From: Bactericera cockerelli
Taxonomy: Eukaryota; Arthropoda; Insecta; Hemiptera; Triozidae
Assembly: GCA_024516035.1 (NCBI GenBank)
Contig: CM044963.1
Span: 21,019,321-21,083,320 of the forward strand
Direction of reading: 5' to 3'
DNA: 64,000 nt
Under the pieces are notes generated by a model. It was given only the letters and a program-made list of their open reading frames with translations, was not told where the DNA came from and did no database searches. The first letter of the stretch is position 1, and each line of letters begins with the position of its first letter. The position numbers were made by a program, and so were the translations under genes. Shown here in pieces: positions 47,345 to 59,600 of this stretch.

Positions 47345-47600
47345 GTATGACAGAAAAAGATATAACTATTAGATGAATTGAGAACGAAATAACGGAGAAA
47401 TAAGCAATTAAGCAGGATCGTAGGTAGATTTACCGATACCAATTGATTTACAAATTCCATCAAAATTTGCAAAAAAAAAAAAAATTTATGAAATAAAACT
47501 TGATATTTGAGAAACTAACAAGCGAAACGCGAAACCGAACAACGAATAGCTGTATTCGAAGTAGCAACGAATTAGATTTTTCTACAAGGTTCAAAAAACG
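47345..47600 (+). repeat. left inverted repeat flanking the THAP9-like gene
   Basis: The reverse complement of this segment aligns with 54590-54845. Strong blocks are TTGTTAGTTTCTCAA with TCAAGTTTTATTTC, and GTTGCTACTT.GAATA, plus TTCTGTCATAC at the outer end. Overall identity looks about 70%, with gaps. Confidence 0.75.
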
Positions 47601-49097
47601 ACTTTGAATAGAGAGTTTCAGCAAAATAGCGTTATGTTTAAATTAATGTTACAGTTACAACTGTTACACTACGTTATTTTTCTTGTTTTCAAAACCGAAC
47701 GCGAATCGAGAATTGTTTTTTGGTGTTGAACGAGAGAGTACTCTAATTGAAATAGCTTAACAATATTTAAATTTAATTTAAAACATGACGCTAGTTTGCG
47801 CAAACTTTCTATTCAAAGTCATTTTTTTAACCTGTAGAGAACATAGATTTAAAATAATAGATAAACAACTCCCTATGTTCCCCGTGTAATCACAGCTGAA
47901 GCCAAGGCTCACAGTGTTGCCGTGAGCCGTAAAGGCAAAAAAACAGAATTCCCTATGCTCGCAATGTAATTTTAGCGATTTTCGTCTTTGATTACTGATC
48001 AAACCATACAATTTAATGAAAACTTCTCGAAACAAATTCGGTTGTATGGTCTTTTCTACGCCTTTTTCAGTATTTTTTTCGTCATTTAATATGTTCATTG
48101 TCGAAATATCGCCAAATGTTTAACCCTCTCTTTTTCGATACTTTTACGCGGGGAAAATTCAAATAATAGCAATTGAACTGATGTTTACATCTTATTTTTA
48201 TCACTATCAGTTATTGTTATCAGTCCAAGATATTTTTACGAAGGATTTACTCGATTATACTATCTGAGACCTTTGAAATGGAAATAAAACAAACTTTTTG
48301 TCTTCTTTGAAAGACTAACATCTTTATGTTATTTCTCTATCCAACAATATTGAGCCATTTCTGAGGTTTGGCCTAAAATGGATGACCAATCAAATTCAAA
48401 TGCTCATGATCCTGGCTATTACCAGCCTCCAGACTGGTTAGGTTTATTAATGTGAAAAGCTGATTTTAGTATCAACATGACCTAATCAGTTCAAATGAAC
48501 ATAAAAAATGGGGAATGTATAGATCACTAAAGTTTAAAATGTCCAATAGGGAATAGGATTTAGTAGGTGACCACTCAAATTCACAAGCTTCCTGGCTTAA
48601 ACCACACTGAGTGAGGCACACAGCTCACACCCTAGAACAACTGGCTTTTGATATTATACGCAGGTAGTGTTCATGGACGCTGACCCCATAAGAGGACTTG
48701 TAACCTGGAGGTCCCCTAGTTTTATGAGCCTTGGTAACTGAACCATTTGTTTCTTTATGCTATTATATCATAATTTCAATTTGCTGGAAGGACATAATAA
48801 AAAAAATAAAAAATGGTTTTTAGAATATAAAACTAGACAGGTGTACTGTTTGTATTCAGGGAATAATGAAAGATATACAATAAAGTCTACAAAAAACAAA
48901 TAGAATTAACAGGAAATATCTGTTCAATTGTTTCTTTGAATATACAAAATATAATACAAAAATTGAAGGTACAATAAAAAAGTATTTACAAAAAAAAAAA
49001 AATAATAATAATAATTACAGAGTTATTTATACAAAAATAAATTATATTTACATCATATATGTAGAATAATGGAACATTATGTACAGTACTATATATG
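47601..49097. other. sequence downstream of the THAP9-like gene
   Basis: No recognised gene. It includes a small SINE C remnant near 48690-48715 (ggacttgtaacctggaggtc) and A-rich stretches. It lies inside the inverted repeats. Confidence 0.4.
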
Positions 49098-49103
49098 TAT
49101 TTA
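49098..49103 (-). promoter_or_regulatory. AATAAA poly-A signal overlapping the THAP9-like stop codon
   Basis: The minus strand reads AAT CAA TAA ATA, so the hexamer AATAAA contains the stop codon TAA. It may be the poly-A signal, but AT-rich sequence yields such hexamers by chance. Confidence 0.4.
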
Positions 49104-51003
49104 TTGATTCAGGAAGAGGGTCAGTTTATTGTGCCATTGCCTTCTCGATGTTGTAGACACAATTTCTGATTGCAATTTAGCAAATGCATTTAACCTTATT
49201 TTGAAGTACAACTGACAAACTAGCTTGATCAATTCTAATTTGTGACATCTAAAATCACTCACATCTTGACATTTTTGAAAAACATTTTGTTGGGACAATT
49301 CATTTTTTACAAATATAATACACTTAGTCATAAAGTTCCTATCAAATTTGTGAATATTTTCTCTATTCATACCTATGAACAAAACCTTTTCAGCTAACTG
49401 AACTGTTCGGAACACGTCTTCTGATACATACACAAGTCCTCCAAGGTCTTTTATATGCACCAATTGTGTGTGTTCTCTAGTAATGTGTGTACAGTCCTCT
49501 TTATCAAGAACCAAACTTGTTTTACAATCTAAACAAGGAATGTTCTTAATAATTTTTCGTACAATGAAACCACAAATGTAATACAAAATACTGTCTTTTA
49601 ACATTGAGTTTTCTCCCGAGACAGGGCAAGTGACATCAATGTCAAGTTCATCTTCCTCTTCTTCTAGCTCATCAAAACTTTCCTCAACCTTCCTTTTCTT
49701 CCAACTAATTTCAAATACACTGCCTGCGGGATCACTGTCTGAAAAAAGACTGTTCCCCAATGCTGAAGCAGAAATTTCATTTCGAAGCAAAATCTGCCTG
49801 ATTGCCCATTTGAATTGCTGTACATTAGGATTATTATTGAAACCATGCCTTTGTCTTATTTTAGAAAAAAATGTCTCTATGTGGTCTTGAGAAAATTTGT
49901 ATGTCAGAACATATTTGAATTTGTCCCCATCGTTCAGCAGACTTTTTGAAACAGACAGTATAGATTTAACAGCTGCTGCAAAACCAATGACAAATGTTTT
50001 TCTATGGGATTGGTAAAGTGGAACATTTTCACAAGTGGTTAGACTGTACAAATATTCCACAATACTCAGCATGTCTCTACTCAATGATTCATAGTTAGAG
50101 ACAGTAATAGCTGATTTTGATCCTTTTTCAAAAGGGTTCCTACTATTTAAAAAATCAAACAGCCTATCTATCATCCTAATAAATTTAACTGTTTCATCTG
50201 AGTCCTGAAACCCTACAATGCCTTCCTTATCTAAAAATTCAATGGCATCTGCAATAGATTTACTCAGGGTTTGAGCTGCCAACTTCACCTTCATTCTATT
50301 CAAGCCCCACTCAATGTGGGCCCGAGACAGTTTGTTTGCAAACTTCAAACCCACTGAGTTTTGTAATGTATGCAATTTTTTTATAAATGACCAATCAATT
50401 ATGCCCTGTGGTGATTTCAGTTTACCCAAAGTTGCCAAGCAGTTTCTAGCCAATTTGAGCATATGACAGGGGTCGGGTATGGCAGAATATTTTTGATTGT
50501 TGAAGGTAAATTCTGGTTGTAATTCACCAATGTCACCATAGAAATTGCAACCTAAAGAGTTTAATGTTGCAAGATTGGTTGAAGTCCCATCAAAGGTAAT
50601 TCCATGGATCCTTAAACCAGCTTGCTTTGACAAATGAATTGTAGACTTGATCAAGCTAGCTTGTATTGTTGCACTGCTTTTATTCTGTAGGAAATAACCA
50701 ATTGGCCATTTCCATTTTGATTTTAGCCCTACCAACATAAACACTAATGCCTCTGTAGCAGGAACTTCTGGTCCCTCAACCAGGGCATCTCCATAATCAC
50801 AATACCCTACAAATTTTTTTTCTGAATTACAAAAGAGAATTTGTTTTCTGATGGCCATTCCATCAATCACCAAGTTGCAGTCCTTGGAATTACCATCCAG
50901 CTCCTTCAGTCTTTGAAAAACATTTTCAAGAAATCCTGGCTGAACATGAACATTTGAAATCCAATTCGCTAAGCTTGATGGATGTGGTAGCTTGAGCAAA
51001 GGT
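49101..51003 (-). CDS. THAP9-like P-element-type transposase, exon 3
   Basis: 635 codons with stop. Catalytic-core motifs are visible: LVIDGMAIRKQI (first acidic residue), HGITFDGTSTN, IPDPCHMLKLARN and SQDHIETFFSKIRQRHGFNN, the last carrying the expected D and E of the P-type RNase H-like fold. Acceptor TTTCAG|A joins in frame to exon 2. The frame is open throughout. Confidence 0.9.
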
Positions 51004-54000
51004 CTGAAACAAAGATGGAAGAACAAAGAGATTTAGATTATTGAAAGAAAATACAGTAGAAATCATTTATTACAAACTTCAAGGGACTGGATAGATTTGT
51101 TCCTTGTAGCCGATTTTCACTATAACCAATATATCGGCTATAAGGAACAAGTTCACTATATCTAATATATATCGCTTATAGAGAACAATGTACCTTATAA
51201 GGAAACTTTGTAAGATGTGAAAAATGTACATTTATGTATGTAAACATGTATGTAGGTACATACATAATCCACTAGTTCAAAAACTGAAACACATACTATC
51301 TTCTAGGGGCTAATAAAATGATCTAAATTAGACCGATCACTTATTGACAAAGTTCTGCAGAACTAAACATGTTTTCTATTTTACTCACACAGCATTAAAA
51401 TGAATTTTGTACTCTAAAACTGATAGGAAGTAGCCACAGTACTTGAAATTTTGTTCGCTAAATCTGATATTGTTCCTTATAAGCCGATGTTTGTTATAAA
51501 TGATACCAATGTTAATTTTTCATAAGACCCTAATGGACTGGAAATTCTACTGTATGTTGAGATCATAAAAAAGCTTGAATTTTGAGTCAGTGCAATTCTA
51601 TTATAAAACCAAGTGGAGACTGTCATGACCAAGTGTCACTATGATAAGACAAACAGTTTCAGATGAGATAGAAAACATAGGTAGGTAGGTAGGTACAATT
51701 ATTGAGAGCATCATTAAATAATAAAAGACACAGAAGAATCTCACTAACTTGAAATTTTAATAAATTTTCACAGTAAATCAAAAGAAAGCTAATTCAAAAT
51801 TATGTCTCTTGAATTTAAGTTAGTGGGATTTTACTTTATATCTCATCTTGATTCTCAATTAAATATCTCAGAAATATTCTTACCTGCAGAATTTGTAAGC
51901 TTTTGGAGAACTGTAGTATAGGGTGAGGGCAAATTTCTTCAGTTCCTGTGAATATCGTTGACCACCTCTTGAAACCGTTGTATTTCTTCTAGCGTTTAGA
52001 AAAATTTCCTTACTCATGCCAGAAAATTCACTAAGAAGAAGATTTTGAAAGTCATCTGAAGCAAGGCCTTTGTTTTTTAACGAATGCACCAACTCTTTCA
52101 AACTTCCAATCCTTTTATTCCGCCTGCGTACCTTTTGTTGCAAAATTTTTATTTTTCTTTTCAAAGTAAACTCATCTTTTTTCATTTTTTTTAAATAAAG
52201 GGGCAGAGCTTTTTCTTCTGTTTGAGAAGCTTTGTCTTCTGATAGATCTGCAATGCCCAGTACTGTTTCTTCAGCTTCAACAAGTTCCAAATCCATCTCA
52301 TTATTTCCTCCAAGTCCAACATTCAAATCCATCTCATCATTTCCTCCAAGTCCAACATCTGTAATAATTTCAATGTCTTCCCAAATTTCTTCTGAATGTT
52401 GAAATGATGTTGATGGAATTGGATTTGACATAGTATCTTCTGGGCTTGCCTGTATTAGTGGTGTTTTTTGTGCTTCCTTATAGGGCTTTCTTTTCTTGGC
52501 AGGGGGTTGTAAGTAAGAGGGAAAAGCTGTAAAAACTGAAGGAACAGCATCACATTTCAGTTTTCTTTTATACTCAGATTCAATTATATAATCACTTTCT
52601 GTGAAATGCTCACTGCATATGAGAGTAGTTTTTGAAGGTTTAAAGTCTTTCCTGCGAATTGCTTGGAGCCATCTTTTTCTCAGTTCAACATCAGTTGGAA
52701 ACCTGAAACAAAATAAATTATTATTATAACAGATAAAAAATTACAAAGTCTGCGCATCAATCATATTCATTAGGTATTAGAAAGACCATAATTAAAAAAA
52801 AAAAAAAAAAAAAAAAAATCATCAGAATCATTGCATTAATAAGAGGGCATTGCCACCTGGTTCATAATCATGTAACACATTGATTGCCAATGTTATAGTT
52901 ACATTTCCTCAGGGGCTCAAATGACACTCCAATGTCAAGTGAATTCACCTGACGGGGCCGTACAAGATAATCATTCACCTGACTGGGCCGTATGGGATAA
53001 TAAAATTATGTCAGGTGAATATGCCTGACAGGGCCAGCTGGGAAAGGTTAGTGTCAGGTGAATTCACCTGATGTGGCAATCAACGTGTTAAACAAACAAT
53101 AATAATTAGAAGAAAAATAACAGAAAAAAATGAGAAGAGACAGTAACATCATTGCATGATAATAATCCATTTCACCTTTTAATGAAACATCTTTATAAAC
53201 ATTGTACTGTGTCAATGACAATTATGAAAAGGAGGTTAGTTAGTAAAAAAACATCTAGTTTTTTAAAGAGAGTTGTGCCCCAGAAACGCATTTGCATATT
53301 TCGGAGCACTGTACCTTTACATTCATGTCAATCTGGAAAAAGAAAAACTCAGTAAAAATTTCCACTCCGGCCCGGATTTAAACCAGCAACCTCTGGATCA
53401 GCAAACGATGCTATTAATCACTGATCTTTGGAGGTCGCCTATCTATTAACTTGTATGAGATCTTTCCTACCCTGGTCTCAGTAGAGAAGAAGTCTGTCTT
53501 GTTATCCAGAGGGTTCAGAAACTAGCCAGTTCAATTTGGGATTATTTCCACAAAATGATCTCTGGGGCTTTTTTAAAAAGTATTGTGCTCTGGAACTGCT
53601 TTTACATTACATCAGGGCACCTTAACTTTACACCTATGACATTCTGGAAATAAAAAAAACTAGGTCCAAATTTTCCGTTTTACCCAGAATTTGAACCCAC
53701 AACATCCAGGACAATAACCAATACTTTTAACTATAAAGCTGGCCTCTTGTGCTTACTGTTGAAAATATGGCACTCATAAGTCCAAATTAGGTGAATATAA
53801 ACACAACCTATGTAAGCAGCCAAAAGGTCCCTGGACCTAGACCCTAGTCTTAGTGCACGGGGGATTAGATTAGTAATTTCTTCAGGAAATACAATAGAAT
53901 TGACCATGTAGAGATCCTACTTTTCATTATAAATAAAAATTTAAGGACAAAAAAAGTGAAAGTATGAAAAGTAATAAATTAGCATGATTCTGATAAAACT

Positions 54001-54356
54001 GCCTACTTGACTTATATTATTCTAAGAAAGCCTTTAGCATCATTAGTATTTAAGATTAAAATTCCTCAGGAATCATAACTTTGTAAAATGGTGTACTACA
54101 TAAAATAACCTTCATCTCACTCCAGAGGGTGCTAATAATTCTCTAACAAGGTAGCTTCTGGATATTATTATGACTATTTGATACCCCAAACTATGAGTAA
54201 AATACAATGAAAGTTAAATAAAGTTCAATTTACTGTGTTTTTACTTGGGAATAAACTAGACTACTAGATTGTTAAGACTTCTTACCTGTGGAAGTGTATT
54301 CTAGAATCCTTCTTAAAACGGTTGGTACAACCATAAGCGCAGCAAGAGCTTACCAT
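49101..54356 (-). CDS. THAP-domain transposase gene (P-element superfamily), 3 exons, 930 codons, intact
   Basis: An N-terminal C2CH THAP zinc finger binds DNA in proteins of this family; the C-terminal part is a P-element-type RNase H-like transposase with an inserted helical/GTP-binding region. The joined length of 930 aa compares with about 903 in human THAP9. All three frames join in phase with no stop. It is either a domesticated host gene like THAP9 or a transposon; flanking inverted repeats at 47345-47600 and 54590-54845 favour the transposon. Codons are AT-rich, unlike the GC-rich exons of 3'-half SPT6. Confidence 0.88.
51884..52702 (-). CDS. THAP9-like transposase, exon 2: rest of THAP domain, linker, coiled coil
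   Basis: It reads FPTDVELRKRWLQAIRRKDF, TLICSEHFTESDYI and CDAVPSVFTAFP, completing the THAP domain (C..H of CSEHF, AVPSVF). An acidic linker and a basic coiled-coil stretch (KRKIKILQQKVRRRNKRIG) follow, then RYSQELKKFALTLYYSSPKA, a conserved lead-in to the P transposase core. Acceptor TTTCAG|G, donor CAG|GTAAGA. Confidence 0.9.
52872..53091. mobile_element. TTAA-type MITE in the first intron of the THAP9-like gene
   Basis: The 16-bp termini AACACATTGATTGCCA and its near-complement TGGCAATCAACGTGTT enclose 220 bp with repeated palindromes (caggtgaattcacctg). TTAA is intact at the right and reads GTAA at the left. Confidence 0.7.
53255..53748 (-). mobile_element. two SINE family D copies
   Basis: Copies at 53255-53436 and 53568-53748 share gtgccccagaaacgcatttg-type sequence, a diverged B-box complement (ggatttaaaccagcaacc) and caatactttta/caaacgatgctattaa at the head. 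Both are older than the copies in SPT6. Confidence 0.65.
54286..54356 (-). CDS. THAP9-like transposase, exon 1: start of THAP domain
   Basis: Encodes MVSSCCAYGCTNRFKKDSRI then HFHR, with the first two zinc-binding cysteines (CCAYGC). Donor ACAG|GTAAGA. A second ATG at about 54840 on the minus strand followed by a consensus donor (GAAGAG|GTAAGT) could mark an upstream exon. Confidence 0.88.
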
Positions 54357-54589
54357 CTTGGAGATTAGAAAGTGGAGATTTTATAAAAGTAACTCGTGTG
54401 AAATTATATAGTGAAAAGAAAATTAAAAAATTCGAGAACTACAAGAGCGTCGGATTTTTCCATAAGAACCAATGTAAATTTTTCAATGTTTTGCCTTTAT
54501 AGCGCGCAAAATGCTCACCAGAGTGCTCTCAATCTCTCTCTCAAAATTTGACTTCACTTTTGTGTCAACTCTGCGATATCTATTGTTCT

Positions 54590-54845
54590 AAATCTATGGT
54601 AGAGAAATGTAATTTGTTGCTACTTGGAATATTCGTTATTCGATTTCACCTGTCTTTTGTTAGTTTCTCAAGTGTCAAGTTTTATTTCTTGAGTTTCTTT
54701 ATTTTTTTGTTGGAAATTTTGGAATAAACTGGTTTTGGTAAATCCATAGGGTAAAAAATCTAGTCATCTCATACTTATGTACTCGCCACTATTCGTCCTC
54801 ATTATTTCATCAAAAAAGGTTTACTTACCTCTTCTGTCATACATA
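54590..54845 (-). repeat. right inverted repeat flanking the THAP9-like gene
   Basis: It pairs with 47345-47600 in opposite orientation. Homology fades outward of ttctgtcatac near 54840. No target-site duplication was found by eye. Confidence 0.75.
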
Positions 54846-54977
54846 TTTACACAATAATGTGAGCGCGATCAGTGCGCGGAACTATGTACCTATTGTGTAA
54901 AACAAGATAGCTGTGGTAGTGTGGTATATTAAAATTGTAAAAAAGTCTTATGATTCTGAACTACCCGCTAAAATTGT

Positions 54978-55250
54978 GACATCTCTATATATAAAACAGA
55001 AAAAAGGACTACCTACCTACCTACCTACCTACCTACCTATGTTTGTTTGTTTGTTTGTCCGGAGTTGTTTAGCCAAAACGGTAAGATATAGAAAAATGTC
55101 TCAGAATTGACCCCCCAAAACCATTATCGCTTTGTCCAGAAAAATTATAAAAAGTTCAAAAAGGCATTGCTGTCCAGCAGTACGGCCATGCCTTAGTAAA
55201 TTTGAAATTTAGTCCCGTTGCAAAGCACGGGCAAACGGCTAGTCATAATA
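54978..55250 (-). mobile_element. repeat element with ctacc repeat and ACTAGC end
   Basis: In plus orientation it starts tctctatatataaaacag, has a (ctac)n run and tttgtttgtttgtttgtc, and ends acgggcaaacggctagtc. The end motif is of the same type as the start of the element at 4665. Confidence 0.5.
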
Positions 55251-56224
55251 TATGTAAAAAATATAACACAAATAAAATATATTATTATTGTATTAGTTCT
55301 ATCATCTGTACCTTCGCGTGTCTAAACAAGATATCAAGCAAATGAAAGAACCGTGAAAAATCGAAATTCGAAAAATCGAATGAAAGAAACGAGTTTCTTC
55401 GCATCAAGGCTTCCTTTTCTTTCTTTGTTGATAAGAAGGATCACAACCGATTTTTGTAGTTTTTACCAATACTAAAAATTGCGTAACTATACGGGGACTA
55501 GTTTCTTGGTCTCCCAGGTCAGAATCTTATTGAGTATTGAACGTCGATGTAGGAAAATGTTTTTTTTTTGTCCCAACCGGGGATCGAACTTGGGATCTCT
55601 GGACTACAGGCAGTAGTCTCAACCATTACGCCACGGAGGATGGCTCTCATAAGAGAAGTGATAGCTTCAATTATTTATTAGCGTCTACGTTTTTGATCCA
55701 CGTTTCGCTGTTGGTACGTATTTTTTCCCCATGATTCGAAAAGAAAAACTCAACCAACGTACAAAGCAAACATAATATTTATTTTATAAAAAATACGAGA
55801 ATGAATTCGTTATAAGTATTTTAAATTTCAATGGATAATTATTAGTTAGAAATCTCCTAAACATAATTATAGACAGGTAAAAAAAATGATGATTTTCAAC
55901 TTGACCCTAAAATTTTAGATTATGAATGTATTTGTATGGTATTGAACTATGAGTAAATTTAAAATTCAATTTGATTTACAGTTATTCGTCCTCTTTGATT
56001 TTGTTCTCTTTTTTTTCTTCTTCTATATTTACAATAGAAACTTTTCGCTAGCTGGGCTGGTTATGGTTGTTTCAGTTTCATCCTCGGCCTGAGGGAAAAG
56101 AGATTCTTGAAATCCATTGAAGCAGCATGTCCAATATCGACATATTTTCAACGTCGATATTCAATAGGAATTTTAGTAACATAAATAAAAATATTAATAT
56201 TAATTGCCAAACTAGGAGTTACAA
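55251..56224. other. AT-rich region between THAP9-like and ABC transporter genes
   Basis: It contains a tRNA-like SINE head on the minus strand at 55558-55640 (complement of a B box ggggatcgaacttggg). The part next to 56381 is probably the 3' UTR of the ABC transporter. No other gene was recognised. Confidence 0.45.
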
Positions 56225-56372
56225 GTTCCATTTTTCCAGCAGTAAGCCCAACACGTATTATGATGTCAAAATCCCAAATGGGAGCACAACTGTTTTGTCC
56301 CGGCTGGGTTTCGAAACCGCGACATCTGGATTACCAGTCCGACGCCTTGACCACCTGGACAACCGCAGGATG
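56225..56372 (-). mobile_element. SINE family A copy, diverged
   Basis: Plus reading: ccagcagtaagcccaacacg, atcccaaatgggagcac, then cccggctgggtttcgaaacc and a head variant with gtccgacgccttgacc. It ends 8 bp from the ABC transporter stop codon. Confidence 0.7.
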
Positions 56373-56380
56373 AGTTTCAC

Positions 56381-56604
56381 CTACAATGTCTTTCTGTTGG
56401 AGACCTTGAGGTAGATGAAGAGGATGTAGACGAGAGTGTGGATGGCGCAGATGAAGAAGCCGAGGTACACCTGCTTGTTGAGGATGGAGGCATTCTTCCA
56501 GATGATGGCGAAGATAGACTTGAGCACCAGAGTGTTGGGAAGGATGGCATTGCTGATGTAGCGCACCTGAGGGAACATGGCCGCCTCTATGGGCCAGATG
56601 AATC
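56381..56604 (-). CDS. ABC transporter exon A9 (last exon, with stop)
   Basis: It reads FIWPIEAAMFPQVRYISNAI, FAIIWKNASILNKQVYLGFF and HTLVYILFIYLKVSNRKTL, then TAG. The WPIE motif before the last membrane helix is typical of arthropod ABCG/ABCH transporters. Acceptor TTGCAG|GA. Confidence 0.85.
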
Positions 56605-59600
56605 CTGCAAGGAAAAAGAAAATGAAACAGTAATTTTGTTGTTGTTGTAGCCAGCTTGGCTACAGCTGGAGGGGTGAGTGATGGTCTCCAGCCAACTTTA
56701 TTTCAAAGTTGGCTCGTCCTGAACCACATATTTCTATGTGCGATCAACCATCATGAGGACTTTGACTTTTCTGTACAAGTCATTAAACCCTTAGAAAACT
56801 GCAAGCTAGCCTGGCTTATAAGGGTTGGCTAGTCTGTTCTGTGTTTATAGTCCTCTAGCGAGAAACAGTAGTTCAGACGAACTTGTCAAAGTACAAAATA
56901 AAATTTAATTGGGGAAACAAAGGAAAATTGTAAACATTTCTTATATTCAATTTAGTTTCTCCAACTTCACAATAGCCATATACAAACAAATAATGCATAC
57001 CTACGTGTTTCAGATATCACAATTAACACATCAGTTACCGAGGAAGAAAAATGTTGGAACCAAACACATCTACTTGAAAACACAATTAGTAACAAGAGTA
57101 CTGTATCTTGTGCAAGCATCGATAGTGATGTCAGTTGTTCGTAAATAAATTTTACTTTCTTTCTCTCTCATAGTCATAATTTCATTACTCCGGTAGTTTT
57201 CGTGTTTTAACGAACACTTTGGCATGAAAGGAACCACTAGAATAGACAAGGTTGTTGTTGTTGTTGTGGCGACAAATGCCGAGGGGTGAGATAGTCTCTA
57301 ATGGTTTCAATAAATAATAGCTCAATTGAAGTATGAAGGAACCTATTGTGCCAGTATAATATTGTGCCATTAATTTCAGCATTTTCGAAGCAATGTCCAG
57401 CTTTTCCCATCCCACATATTATATGTGAATTATTGGTAGGACTAATCATCGTGAGAACTTCTGGCTTTTTTTTTTTTTGCATTATCATCACAGTATCACA
57501 TAAAATCCAATATCATCGATGTAGATCTGTAGGAAATAATCACATAGATACTAATAGCTTTATAATACCTTTATTAATAGATGTCTGAGATACATCCTGA
57601 AAATTCACTGGCCGGACTGTGTTTCAAACCAACATCTATGGAACTTGTGTAGACAGACCCCCAGTGATATTACAGTAAAACAGAGAAAATATTGTTGGAT
57701 TGGACGCACTTTAAGAAGACAATACAACATAGTAAAAGAAGCATTGGACTGGAATCTCCGAGGAAAATGAAGAGTAGGTCGCCCGCGAAACTCCTGGAGA
57801 AGAACCCTAGACCAAGAAATAAAAGATGAAAACAAGACCTGTGGAGAGAAGTCAAGGCGGTGGCACAAAATCGAGTTCGTTGGTGTTCTTTTGTTGAGGC
57901 CCTAAGTCCCCTTCGCGATTAAAGGAAATAAGTCAAGTCACTAATAGCTTACCACAGGATATTTTTATATTATTATTAGTATTATTATTAAAACGCTTTA
58001 TTAGGTATAAATGGACATTATGTACATAGAAATAATTAATTTAATAATGAAAAAATGGAAACAATATATACTACAATGAAAATGAAAAAGAATAGAAAAT
58101 ATAAAACAAAAACATAAGCCCTAACTAAAGGGCGGGGTTATTGCCTATGGCAATCTCTTCCACCCAACCCTCTGAGTTTTCATATTTGAACAAACTTACC
58201 GGTAAACGTGTAGGATGAGACAGAGGCTATGATGCAGACCCCGGCACTCTCTATGAGGTTCCTGGTGAAGACGACCACGAAGAAACCTGGGAAAAAATAT
58301 GAAAAGGTTTTAATATTTTACGATCATGTAATAGAAAGTGTTTTTATTTTTGTGCCTTTGTGCCAAGTAAAGATGAGTGTTTCACAGCCTTTTTTATTGC
58401 GTAGCCATGAAACAGGAGCTACTGTATAGACGCTTGTGGTCTGTGTTGTAGCCTCCCCATCCCGTAGTATGTCTCCCCTCTGATGGGCGAGAAGTGACAC
58501 AGTACTTCCCAATTAGCTGCTGGGTCAACACGAGCGCGCCGGAAGGTAGCCCTTACAAACAATTGTAACCAAATTAAGAATACAATTTTTTGTCGGCACG
58601 GGAAATCGAAACCCAGGACCTTCTGCATGGCAAGTGTGTGCTTCACGACGGAGGCATTACCCTCCATTCGTAGGAAACTCACAAACCTACTACCTACATT
58701 AACCTCGCCCTGCTTGGGTTGGGCAGGAATGCCGGCATCACGAAGTCTTTATCTCGCTGGATGTTGCTTAACTACTGTGATCCTAAGAGATCCGGTGCAT
58801 TCAACGTGCCATCGACGCTGGTTTTTTTTTTTTTTTTTTTCGTAGCCATGAAACAGGAGCTACTGTAGACGCTTGTGGTCAGTGCTGTAGCTTGCCCGTT
58901 CTTTGTTATAATAAGTATACTTTCTAAAAAAAATATCTGGATATAAAACTAAAAACTTTCTAAAATACATTACAATATGGTTAATCTGAAATCAGCTTAG
59001 TACAATCTTACAGAAAAATATTCCGGCAAAGCCAATAGTGTTGAGCATCAAATAACCCAGCCAGAAGCTGCCGTAGGGTTTGTCGTAGTAGATATACTGC
59101 ACGAAGCTCATGAGGAGAATGTTGAGCAAGTTGAATATCACCTTTTCTATTCTATTCGATTCTATACTATCATCTTACCGAAGAATATTCCGGCGAATCC
59201 AATAGCATTGAGCATCAAGTAGCTCAGCCAGAAGTTGCCGTAGGGTTTTCCGTAGAAGACGAACTGTACGAAACTCATCATGCCAATGTTGAGGAGGTTG
59301 AACAGAACAAGCACCACAGTGTAGCCTGCAAGGATTTCAGAAATGCGCACACCTAAAAAAAAAAAAAAAACATTCATAAAACATCATTTTAGCTTGGAAA
59401 ATAAAAACAATGGATGAATAAATCAGCTTTCAGTCTAACTAGATGTCCTGCAATTATTTCAGTATTTGTTGATCACTCTAAGTTAGTTTATGTAACGTTT
59501 CTTTTTTGGCTCAATAGTTTGATTCTTTCCCTTCTTTAAAAAAAAAAAAAATATTTTCAATATCACAAATTACTTTCTGCATGCTATTAATTTGTAATTA

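Noticed and set aside
47778..48098. 106-codon minus-strand frame
   Set aside because: AT-rich, no recognisable domain, low complexity and no splice partners; could be chance.
57605..57868. 87-codon minus-strand frame
   Set aside because: Shadow of the plus-strand LINE fragment.
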